From: Oligoflexus sp.
GTDB lineage: Bacteria > Bdellovibrionota_B > Oligoflexia > Oligoflexales > Oligoflexaceae
Assembly (NCBI RefSeq): GCF_035712445.1
Contig: NZ_DASTAT010000025.1
Coordinates: 1-64,000, forward strand
DNA length: 64,000 nucleotides
Direction of reading: 5' to 3'
Shown here one piece after another: positions 8,761 through 16,434 of the stretch. The notes beneath the pieces were generated by a model that was given only the letters and a program-made list of their open reading frames with translations, had not been told where the DNA came from and made no database searches. Each line of letters starts with the position of its first letter. Positions within the stretch are counted from its first letter, which is position 1. The position numbers were made by a program, and so were the translations under genes.

Positions 8761-10018
8761 CTTCACTCGGGATGATTTATTGGAAAAAGCCCGCGCTGCG
8801 CATGACAGTGCTGTCAGGTTGCGCCGCTATCAGGAAAAAGATCGGCGGAATGCGATCCTTGCCATTAAAGATGCCTTGATCGCTTCCCGCGCTGATATTT
8901 TAAAAGCCAACGAGAAGGATATTGTCGCCGCGCGTCGGCACGATCTGTCCGAGGCCATGATTGATCGACTCACCCTGACCGAAAGCCGGCTCAGATCATT
9001 GGCGGATGCCCTGCAAACCATAGCCGAAAGCCAGCCGGTCCTTGGGCGAATCGATGAGCAGCACACCCGCGCGGATGGACTTATCGTTCAGAAAAAGCGG
9101 ATACCCTTGGGCGTGATCGGCGTTATTTTTGAAAGCCGGCCGAATGTTCTGATTGATTGCACTGCCCTGGCTATCAAATCAGGCAATGCCATTCTTTTAA
9201 AAGGCGGCAGCGACGCCGCGCATTCCAATGCTATCCTCGGGCAGCTGGTGCAGGGTGCGATGGCTCCCTTTATCCCCCGGGAATCGGTGCAGGTGATTCC
9301 GAGCGGGGATCGACAGCTCACCATGGAAATGGTGAAGCTGGTTGGACTGATCGATCTGATTATACCCCGCGGCGGCGAAGGATTGATTCGCATGATCCAG
9401 GAGCATGCAAGGATTCCTGTGATTGCTCATGCCAAGGGACTTTGTCATCTTTACATCCATGCTGATGCCCCCCTGGATAAGGCCCGCGCTATCGCGTTAA
9501 ATGCCAAGGTGCAAAGGCCTTCCGTCTGCAATGCCATCGAAACGATGCTGGTTCATGAGCAGCATGCCGGCGCTTATCTGAGTGATCTTCTGCGCGCCCT
9601 GACCGAGGCCGGTGTGCGTCTGCGCGTCGATGAAAAAATCTGGCAGCTGGGTCCGGAGTCAGGCTGGGAAAAAGCCGTGGCCGAAGATTGGGACACGGAA
9701 TATCTGGACAAGATCCTTTCGGTGCGTCTGGTCGCTTCCGAAGATGAGGCGATTGATCACATCCTTCAGCACGGCAGTCATCATACCGAGGCGATTGTCT
9801 GTCAGGATCAAGGGGTCATCCAAAAATTTGAAGATGCTCTGGACTCATCCTGCCTTGCCATCAATGCCAGCACCCGCTTCAATGATGGCGGCGAATTGGG
9901 ACTGGGGGCGGAAATCGGCATCTCGACCACCAAGCTCCATGCTTACGGACCCATGGGCGCAAGGGAATTGACGACGACGCGCTTTGTGGTGCAAGGTACG
10001 GGTCACTGCCGCAGTTAA
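8753..10018 (+). CDS. proA: Glutamate-5-semialdehyde dehydrogenase
   Basis: NADPH-dependent reduction of gamma-glutamyl phosphate to glutamate semialdehyde, the second step of proline synthesis. At 421 residues it has the family's normal length. Family-typical stretches include RIPLGVIGVIFESRPNV, LLKGGSDAAHSN, PRGGEGLI and the catalytic cysteine region RPSVCNAIETMLVH. Near the C-terminus are GGELGLGAEIGIST and ELTTTRFVV, again typical of ProA. It overlaps the end of proB and should be transcribed with it. An AT-rich palindrome (AGCATATGCT) lies about 30 bases after the stop. Confidence 0.95.
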   Translation: MSDFTRDDLLEKARAAHDSAVRLRRYQEKDRRNAILAIKDALIASRADILKANEKDIVAARRHDLSEAMIDRLTLTESRLRSLADALQTIAESQPVLGRIDEQHTRADGLIVQKKRIPLGVIGVIFESRPNVLIDCTALAIKSGNAILLKGGSDAAHSNAILGQLVQGAMAPFIPRESVQVIPSGDRQLTMEMVKLVGLIDLIIPRGGEGLIRMIQEHARIPVIAHAKGLCHLYIHADAPLDKARAIALNAKVQRPSVCNAIETMLVHEQHAGAYLSDLLRALTEAGVRLRVDEKIWQLGPESGWEKAVAEDWDTEYLDKILSVRLVASEDEAIDHILQHGSHHTEAIVCQDQGVIQKFEDALDSSCLAINASTRFNDGGELGLGAEIGISTTKLHAYGPMGARELTTTRFVVQGTGHCRS

Positions 10019-10133
10019 GTTGTGTACCGGTATTCAATAAAAAAAGCATATGCTTATAAGCAAATTGTGCTTGTGGAAATTCGAGCGCTCACCTACTTCT
10101 GAGCTACATTTCGCATGAGAAAGGGCCTGAAGT

Positions 10134-11093
10134 ATGAAGCCAATCGCAATTTTCTACGAGCACCCCGACTGGTTTAAACCTCTTTTCGCCGAGTTGGATC
10201 GCCGCCAGCTGCCTTATGTGAAAATCCCTGCGGACCAGCATGGCTTTGCTTTGGCCTCTTCGGAAGCACCTTACTCCCTGGTGTTCAACCGGGCCAGCCC
10301 CTCCGCCTATCTGCGCGGACGCGGCAATATTACGTTCTACACTCAGGACTGGCTCGGCCAGCTCGAAAGCCAGGGTATACCTGTGGTCAACGGGACCAAG
10401 GTCTACGGCTATGAAATTTCGAAAATCCGTCAGCTGCAGCTTTTGGAGCAGCTGAAAATCCGATATCCGAAATCCTGGGCCATCAATCATCCAAGCGCAG
10501 CTTTGGAAGCGGCCAAGGACCTTCGTTTCCCCATCGTTGTGAAGGCCAATATCGGCGGCAGCGGCGCGGGTATCGTTCGCTATGATAGCTTCGCGGATTT
10601 GGAGTCAGCCGTGAACGAAGGTACGGTGCCGATGGGCATCGACGGTGCGGCCTTGGTGCAGGAATATGCGAAACCGGAAGGCGGACACATCGTTCGCATC
10701 GAAGTACTGAATGGCGAATATCTTTACGCCATCCGCGTCTATCCACCGCAAGGCACCTTCGATTTGTGCCCTGCTGATGCCTGCCAGACCTCGGACGGTC
10801 GGGAGCTGGTGCGTGCGGCCTGTGCGATCGATGCACCCAAACGCGGCTTGCGTGTGGAGCGTGCGGATCCTCCACGCGAGATGATTGATGCGGCCGTGAA
10901 GATTGCCCGTACGATTGATCTGGATGTCGGCGGTATCGAATACCTTGTCGATGAACGCGACGGCCAGGCTTATATTTACGATATCAACGCGCTGTCCAAC
11001 TTCGTTGCGGATGCCGTGAATGTGATCGGCTTTGATCCCTTCGCCAAACTCGTGGATTATCTTGAATTCCGGGCCCGGAGGTCGGAATCATGA
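10134..11093 (+). CDS. ATP-grasp ligase of RimK/glutathione-synthetase type
   Basis: A 319-residue ATP-grasp protein. The central domain has FPIVVKANIGGSGAGIVRY (the ATP-grasp lysine and glycine loop), LVQEYAKPEGGHIVRIEVLNG and the metal-binding end VGGIEYLVDERDGQAYIYDIN. Such enzymes join a carboxylate, activated as acyl phosphate, to an amine or thiol. The ATG follows an AAGGGCCTGAAGT ribosome binding site. Its stop overlaps the start of the next gene (ATGA), which encodes a luciferase-like flavin oxidoreductase, so the two most probably act in one pathway. The substrate is not visible in the sequence. Confidence 0.82.
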   Translation: MKPIAIFYEHPDWFKPLFAELDRRQLPYVKIPADQHGFALASSEAPYSLVFNRASPSAYLRGRGNITFYTQDWLGQLESQGIPVVNGTKVYGYEISKIRQLQLLEQLKIRYPKSWAINHPSAALEAAKDLRFPIVVKANIGGSGAGIVRYDSFADLESAVNEGTVPMGIDGAALVQEYAKPEGGHIVRIEVLNGEYLYAIRVYPPQGTFDLCPADACQTSDGRELVRAACAIDAPKRGLRVERADPPREMIDAAVKIARTIDLDVGGIEYLVDERDGQAYIYDINALSNFVADAVNVIGFDPFAKLVDYLEFRARRSES

Positions 11094-12112
11094 AATACGG
11101 GTTTTGGATGCCGGTCTTTGGCGGCTGGCTGCGCAACGTGGAAGACGAGGGCATGGAGGCGAGCTGGGATTACGTCAAGCGTCTGACCCAGGCCGCGGAA
11201 AAGCTCGGTTATGATTTGACTCTGATCGCCGAACTCATGCTGAACGACATCAAAGGCATTCAGGCTCCGTCCATGGATGCCTGGACTACGGCTGCGGCCT
11301 TGGCTGCCGTTACGGAAAAACTGGAACTTCTGGTGGCCGTGCGTCCGACCTATCATGCGCCGGGACCTTTTGCGAAACAGGTGGCGCAGATCGATCAGAT
11401 TTCGCAGGGCCGGCTCTCGTTAAACGTGGTTTCCTCCTGGTGGAAGGACGAAGCCAAACGCTTTGGAATTCCTTTCGACGTGCATGACGATCGTTACGCG
11501 CGGACCACGGAATGGCTCCAGATTTTGGATGCTGCGTTTCATGAACCTGAAGTGTCCTTCCACGGCCGTTATTATGATATCGAAGGTTTGATCGTGGAAC
11601 CCAAGCCGGTACGCAAACCCCGGCCTTTGATCTATGCCGGCGGAGAATCGGAAGCGGCCAAGAATATGATCGCCCGCATGGCCGATGTTTACGTGATGCA
11701 CGGTGATCCCCCCGAGCGCCTTCAGCCCAAAATTGCGGATATGAAGCGCCGCCGTGAATCCTTTGGTTTGCCGCCGATGCAATTCGGTGTAGCCGCGTAT
11801 TCCATCATCCGCAGCACGAAGGCGGAAGTGGACAAGGAAATCGCCCGCATCACGGACGTCTCGCCGGGATCGAGCGGCTATGCGAACTATCAGGATTTTA
11901 TCCAGAATTCGCAGCTGGATCAGGTGCTCAACCTCGAAGATTACTCCGTATCGAATCGCGGATTGAAATCTGGACTGATGGGAACGCCTCAGCAGGTGAT
12001 TGACCGCATCGGATCCTTTGCGGATGTGGGTGTGGACCTTTTCCTTCTGCAGTGCAGCCCTCAGTTGGAAGAGATGCAGCGCTTCTCGGAAGATATTATT
12101 CAAAAACTTTGA
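11090..12112 (+). CDS. Luciferase-like (LLM class) flavin-dependent oxidoreductase
   Basis: A 340-residue TIM-barrel flavoprotein of the bacterial luciferase / alkanesulfonate monooxygenase (SsuD-like) superfamily. Supporting stretches are KYGFWMPVFGGWLR at the start, LELLVAVRPTYHAPGPFAKQ, the family hallmark DQISQGRLSLNVVSSWWKDE, GRYYDIEGLIVEPKP, PLIYAGGESEAAK and GTPQQVIDRIGSFADVGVDLFLLQ. These enzymes use FMNH2 and oxygen, or F420 in some subfamilies. It is translationally coupled (4-base overlap) to the ATP-grasp gene. A terminator hairpin follows at once. No flavin reductase gene is adjacent. Confidence 0.85.
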   Translation: MKYGFWMPVFGGWLRNVEDEGMEASWDYVKRLTQAAEKLGYDLTLIAELMLNDIKGIQAPSMDAWTTAAALAAVTEKLELLVAVRPTYHAPGPFAKQVAQIDQISQGRLSLNVVSSWWKDEAKRFGIPFDVHDDRYARTTEWLQILDAAFHEPEVSFHGRYYDIEGLIVEPKPVRKPRPLIYAGGESEAAKNMIARMADVYVMHGDPPERLQPKIADMKRRRESFGLPPMQFGVAAYSIIRSTKAEVDKEIARITDVSPGSSGYANYQDFIQNSQLDQVLNLEDYSVSNRGLKSGLMGTPQQVIDRIGSFADVGVDLFLLQCSPQLEEMQRFSEDIIQKL

Positions 12113-12128
12113 AGCCATGATTATAAAA

Positions 12129-12157
12129 AGCCCTGGCGGACGATGTCAGGGCTTTCT
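12129..12157 (+). terminator. Terminator after the ATP-grasp/LLM operon
   Basis: A 7-bp stem (AGCCCTG/CAGGGCT) with an 11-base loop, preceded by an A-run and followed by a short pyrimidine tract TTCTTG, directly after the oxidoreductase stop. Confidence 0.6.
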
Positions 12158-12271
12158 TGCGTCTCCCGCAACAGGGCCAGGACGAATGAACTGAAATTGC
12201 CCCGACTCCGGCAGCCCGTGATCTTGAGCACGCTTTGTTTCTGAAAAAAACAGACAAAAGTGACTTAGTGC

Positions 12272-12299
12272 TTGTGAAAATAGCTCCCAGTGCTAAATA
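12272..12299 (+). promoter_or_regulatory. Putative sigma-70 promoter with extended -10
   Basis: TTGTGA at 12272-12277, a 16-base spacer and TAAATA at 12294-12299, preceded by TGC. It lies 32 bases upstream of the secreted-protein start at 12331. Read by eye only. Confidence 0.42.
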
Positions 12300-12330
12300 G
12301 AGGCTGCACGCACAATGGGAGACCGCTCAC

Positions 12331-13428
12331 ATGAAACGCACACAACTCGCTTGTCTTTTGTCCCTGCTCATCAGCACCTCGTCGCTGGTCGCCGCACCGT
12401 TTCCCTTCTTTGAAGGCAAGGTTCAGGTGCCCTTCAGCAATCATGGTTCGCTCAGCGTTGAAGTCCTGGATCAACGCTTTTTGAAAACCACCGACAACGG
12501 CAACCCCCACAGTGAAGAAATCGTTCTTGATTTGCAGACCGGTCGCATTGAAACGACCACGGTTGACTACACTCCGAATGAAACCAAAGTAACCACAAGC
12601 TATGAACCCGCTGATCAAGGCGGAGCTTATCTGCCCTATCGTCGGCAGCTGACCGCGTTGATCGGTGATGTGGCTGGGGTTCAGCAAAGGCTTGGTTATT
12701 TGGGTAAAGAGGTTAAGCAGGCACGGAATCCTGAGATGATCGCTGTCCAGCAGTATCTCGAGGATATTCGCAAAGCATCCGATGATAGCGCCCCTGATTC
12801 TGTGGCCCTGACCTGGATTCCCCGCGATCTTCGTCGCGATGTGACCTATTCCATCACAGTGGAATATCTGGCTCGCGAGAATCGCCAGCTTCTCGCGGAA
12901 GCTTTCGGAGGTCAGCCGTCCTGGAATAAATCGACGAGCGTTCCCGTTTCGAAAGGCTATCAGACCAAGGATATAATCATCAAGATTCCTGCGGATGCAC
13001 CTCTTGACATTGCTGGTTCCATCGGTGCGGCCCTTGTTCCTGCTGGCGCCAAGGCTTCGGATGATAAGTTGGCTGAAAGTTATCTGCCGGCCAGCTTTAA
13101 AAAGACACTCATGATCGTCAGCACGAGCGCCTCGTTTCTTCCGTTCAACAGTCCGCGTTTGGCTGTCTATACCAACTTCTTCTGTCCGAAAGACTGCGAA
13201 GTTCGCGTGGACATTTTCAATTCCGCCGGACAGTGGATCACCAGCGCTAGCACACCGGCCGAGACCTCTTCCAATCCCTTTGTTGAGCAGTTCAAACAGG
13301 TTAACATTCCTGCCTCGATGCTTCCCGTCGGTCAGGACTTTACCTACTTTGTGAAGATCCTGCCACTCGGTGGAAGCTGGGATCAGTACTACGACCAGAT
13401 GCGCGGCAGCTTTAAAATCGGCAACTAA
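12331..13428 (+). CDS. Secreted protein of unknown function (365 aa)
   Basis: The signal peptide is clear (MKRTQLACLLSLLISTSSLVAA), and GGAGACC upstream of ATG 12331 is a good ribosome binding site. The mature protein looks mainly beta-stranded, with alternating hydrophobic stretches (SLSVEVLDQRF, YSITVEYLARE) and a later region with two cysteines close together (FFCPKDCEVRVDIF) followed by SAGQWITSASTPAE, which resembles an immunoglobulin-like or adhesion-type fold. No enzymatic motif is visible and no family is recognised. It has its own promoter and terminator, so it is probably a single-gene unit. Confidence 0.62.
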   Translation: MKRTQLACLLSLLISTSSLVAAPFPFFEGKVQVPFSNHGSLSVEVLDQRFLKTTDNGNPHSEEIVLDLQTGRIETTTVDYTPNETKVTTSYEPADQGGAYLPYRRQLTALIGDVAGVQQRLGYLGKEVKQARNPEMIAVQQYLEDIRKASDDSAPDSVALTWIPRDLRRDVTYSITVEYLARENRQLLAEAFGGQPSWNKSTSVPVSKGYQTKDIIIKIPADAPLDIAGSIGAALVPAGAKASDDKLAESYLPASFKKTLMIVSTSASFLPFNSPRLAVYTNFFCPKDCEVRVDIFNSAGQWITSASTPAETSSNPFVEQFKQVNIPASMLPVGQDFTYFVKILPLGGSWDQYYDQMRGSFKIGN

Positions 13429-13435
13429 ATGGTCA

Positions 13436-13465
13436 GGGTGAATGGGGTCTCTCGTTCACCCTTTT
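13436..13465 (+). terminator. Rho-independent terminator
   Basis: A 7-bp stem GGGTGAA/TTCACCC with a 12-base loop followed by TTTT, beginning 8 bases after the stop of the secreted protein. Confidence 0.7.
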
Positions 13466-13592
13466 GATTCCCCTTGCGCCCGCACTGGGAATAATATGTA
13501 GTAAACTTACACAATCCCCGCCAGAAAATCTGGACAAGTAGCCAAATAAGCGTAATTTTAGCTGTTTTGGCTGCATAGTCAGTGGTTTTATG

Positions 13593-13620
13593 TTGCTTTC
13601 CAACGACCAATTGCTAGATT
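13593..13620 (+). promoter_or_regulatory. Putative sigma-70 promoter with extended -10
   Basis: TTGCTT at 13593-13598, 16 bases, then TAGATT at 13615-13620 preceded by TTGC. It is placed about 62 bases upstream of the lipoprotein start at 13682. Confidence 0.45.
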
Positions 13621-13681
13621 GCGCCTCGCAATGACTAGCTTGGTCATAAAGACTCAACCCTACTTGGAAAGCACACACACT

Positions 13682-14935
13682 ATGAAGCACGGTATGCCTG
13701 CCCTCGCCGCCCTCATCTTTTTGAATGGCTGTGGTCAACCGAATCACACCAGCACAACTCAGGAAGCCTGGAATCGCCGCAATGATCCGACCATCATGGG
13801 ACTCGATGTGCTGACACGCAAATATCAGTACGAGACCAAATTCGATCAACTGGCGTTGAGCGCTGCTCTTCCGAAAACTCCCTGGAGCGATTATTACTGG
13901 CCGACGTATAAAGGTGGCCTCACCTATCGTTGGGCCCAGAACAGTGATGATCAGGCTCGCTATGCGTATGCGACCAAAGCATTTTCTGAACTGACAGCAG
14001 CCGAGATCGCCGTGCTTTCTCCTGCAGAAAAATATGACCTCTATATGGGCTTTGATGACTATCGCACAACACGCGCCGAGCGCGAGCGCACCGGAGCCCT
14101 GAAGCGCATTCCAGGACAGGAAGGTTACGATCCCGAACTGAGCCCGATTCCAGGCTGGGAAGGCCTTTGCCATGCCTGGGCGCCGGCGACTCTGGCCTTT
14201 GATGAACCTCGCGCTGTGACCTTGAAAAATAGAGCCGGCGTGGACATTCCTTTCGCCTCCTCCGACATCAACGGTCTTCTCACCATGTTCCTTCATCACG
14301 CACCTTCACCTCGCGTCAGCTTTTTGGGTGGACGCTGTGAAGAGGATCTCAGCTCCATTCAGGACCAGATTGATGAGATCCAGTATGCTTATGAAGGCAG
14401 CCCTTACGCCAGCTGGACTGAAGAACAGAAGACAGCGGAAATCAAAAAACTGCAGGACGAGCTGACCGCCAAGGGTGAGCAGATCGAATGCCGGGATACC
14501 AATGCCGGCGCGTTCCACCTTGTGATCACCAACCAGATCGCAAAACTGAAAGAAGGCTTCGTTGCGGACGTCACGCGTGATGATGAAGTCTGGAATCAGG
14601 CGGTCTATGGTTACGAAGTGAAGGTTGAAGAAGAAAAAAATGGCCGCTCACCCGACGCCGCACCGCGGACCGTCAAGGAAGTGACTGTGACCACCACCAT
14701 GAAATACATCGTGGAAGTCGGTTATCATCAGGAACGCGGCGGCTATGATCACGAATCTTCGGAAGCCCTTGTCGATTATCGTTATCGCCTGGAACTCGAC
14801 CGCGCCGGCAACATCATCGGCGGGAAATGGTTGAGCTATGAACGTCCTGACTTCCTTTGGAAGCAGGAAACACCCAAGTTCGAAGGCGAATTCACAGGCG
14901 TTGAAGAAATCTATAACGCGGCTCGCGCACTTTAA
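13682..14935 (+). CDS. Transglutaminase-elicitor-like lipoprotein
   Basis: The ATG at 13682 gives a lipoprotein signal (MPALAALIFLNGC); the longer frame from 13619 begins before it and overlaps the promoter. The 417-residue product carries GWEGLCHAWAPATLAF with Cys163, NAGAFHLVITNQI with His279, and DVTRDDEVWNQAVYGYEV. This Cys-His-Asp order matches my memory of the transglutaminase-elicitor family, named after the Phytophthora GP42 protein and also found in bacteria. Such enzymes crosslink Gln and Lys side chains. The assignment is from motif memory, not a search. A coiled-coil-like insert (residues about 225-260) separates Cys and His. It is likely anchored to a membrane on the outside of the cytoplasm. 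Confidence 0.62.
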   Translation: MKHGMPALAALIFLNGCGQPNHTSTTQEAWNRRNDPTIMGLDVLTRKYQYETKFDQLALSAALPKTPWSDYYWPTYKGGLTYRWAQNSDDQARYAYATKAFSELTAAEIAVLSPAEKYDLYMGFDDYRTTRAERERTGALKRIPGQEGYDPELSPIPGWEGLCHAWAPATLAFDEPRAVTLKNRAGVDIPFASSDINGLLTMFLHHAPSPRVSFLGGRCEEDLSSIQDQIDEIQYAYEGSPYASWTEEQKTAEIKKLQDELTAKGEQIECRDTNAGAFHLVITNQIAKLKEGFVADVTRDDEVWNQAVYGYEVKVEEEKNGRSPDAAPRTVKEVTVTTTMKYIVEVGYHQERGGYDHESSEALVDYRYRLELDRAGNIIGGKWLSYERPDFLWKQETPKFEGEFTGVEEIYNAARAL

Positions 14936-14950
14936 TACTTATGCTCCGCG

Positions 14951-14979
14951 CTCCCTGGATACGTCCAGGGAGTTTTTTT
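14951..14979 (+). terminator. Strong rho-independent terminator
   Basis: A 9-bp perfect stem CTCCCTGGA/TCCAGGGAG, tetraloop TACG, then seven T, 15 bases after the transglutaminase-like gene. Confidence 0.9.
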
Positions 14980-15113
14980 GCCTTCATCATTGACCATACA
15001 GCCAACAAATAATTCAAAGTCTTTTGCAAGAGCCTGACTGGAGTGATTTTGCCGTCTCGCAGCGGATTTTTCTGTTGCTAGACTAAGAGCGCAGTCATAA
15101 AGAGGTGGGGTTC

Positions 15114-16421
15114 ATGCGCAGGCTTCGTTGTCTTCCGTTTTTTATTCTGATCATAAGCTGCGGTTTTGATCAAAGGACGAGCCGGCTCGCAGCAGGTCGT
15201 GAAGCCAGGTATCTTCTTGCGACCCCTGAAAATCTTTCCGATGGGTTTTGGAACGCCATCAAAAATCCTGCACTCCCGCAGGACTTTCTTCTGCAAAGGC
15301 AGGCAGGCTGGGACTTCTGGGCAGAAATGCTCCGCCCCTTGCATGCGGCATCCCACCCTAATTTTTTGGTCTGGCAGAGCTGGTATGGACGCGAGGACCT
15401 GCAGCGCATCTTTCGGCATCTTTACGAAAATCTTGGACCCGCCGGCCGCCGTGAACGTCGCGAACTATCCCCGACTGTCATTCAGGACGGCATCCGCTGG
15501 AACGATGAGCTGCAGTTTCATGATGCGGGTTGGGATGCAAGGCGCTTTGAAGAATGGTTCGCGCGTTATGATACGGACGAAAAGAAGCGCTCCATCCCTG
15601 GCATGCAGAAGATCCTTTTCAACCAGACCGCCCTCACTTTTCTTTTGCAGAATTATGAGCGTCTTGAAATTTGTCAAAAAGAACGGCAAAGGCAAGGAAC
15701 CTGCGAAGACCTTCACTGGCCGGAGCGGGCGGTCTTTTTGAAGACGGCCTGGCGGCGGAGCGAGCAGGGCTTTCTGGTCGAGCGATTTCCCACCGCTGTG
15801 GATGATCTGCGGCAGCAGTGGCAGGAGCCCCAGTGGACAGCCGGTGAACGGTACGAGCCCGCAGCGGACGAATCGTTCGCAGTGCGTCTGCCGTCCGGGC
15901 AAAAATTTCATCTTACGGGTTTACACGCGTCCTTGCGTCTTGAGGCGAATTGGTATTGGACTTCCCTTTGGCTTGGCCCGAAGGGCGCGGACGATTTCGC
16001 CAGCGATCAGGGTGATCGTTTGAATGCTTCATGGAAGCCGTATCGACTCTGCAGCGTGTACGGCTGGTCAGAGCCTTTGCGTGAGCAGACGATGGATGAT
16101 CACTGGCCGCAGCCCCTTGCCAAGGTCGCCCAGCTGATGGTGGATCAAAAATTATTCAATTGGTGCAGCAATCCCTATCTGGAGCCTGGACCTAACAATC
16201 ACAAGACGAACTGCATCGGCTGCCATCAGTATGCCGGCCTGAATTGGACCCAGCAGGATTTTCGGCAGCGCCTGACCGATGACTTCACGAGCCTGGTTCA
16301 ACGCAATTCTGTTCATGGTCCCGCGGATTTTGTCTGGTCGCTTTACGCCGGCCCGGAGCCCCTGATTCAGCCCCTGATGGACGATATCGAATTTTTCGAT
16401 GTTTACGATCCTTATCAATAA
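15114..16421 (+). CDS. Cytochrome c-like lipoprotein (one CxxCH)
   Basis: From ATG 15114 the 435-residue product has a lipoprotein signal ending FFILIISC. An in-frame GTG at 15105 lies inside the AAAGAGGTGG ribosome binding site and is rejected. The bulk is aromatic-rich and unlike any family I recognise. Near the C-terminus NCIGCHQYAG (Cys367) is a c-type haem-binding CxxCH. Only one such motif is present. The next gene follows after 13 bases and also encodes a CxxCH protein, so the two form an operon that probably works in electron transfer outside the cytoplasm. A TTGCTAGACT extended -10 lies at 15075-15084. Confidence 0.62.
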   Translation: MRRLRCLPFFILIISCGFDQRTSRLAAGREARYLLATPENLSDGFWNAIKNPALPQDFLLQRQAGWDFWAEMLRPLHAASHPNFLVWQSWYGREDLQRIFRHLYENLGPAGRRERRELSPTVIQDGIRWNDELQFHDAGWDARRFEEWFARYDTDEKKRSIPGMQKILFNQTALTFLLQNYERLEICQKERQRQGTCEDLHWPERAVFLKTAWRRSEQGFLVERFPTAVDDLRQQWQEPQWTAGERYEPAADESFAVRLPSGQKFHLTGLHASLRLEANWYWTSLWLGPKGADDFASDQGDRLNASWKPYRLCSVYGWSEPLREQTMDDHWPQPLAKVAQLMVDQKLFNWCSNPYLEPGPNNHKTNCIGCHQYAGLNWTQQDFRQRLTDDFTSLVQRNSVHGPADFVWSLYAGPEPLIQPLMDDIEFFDVYDPYQ

Positions 16422-16434
16422 CAGGAGTCTTGTC

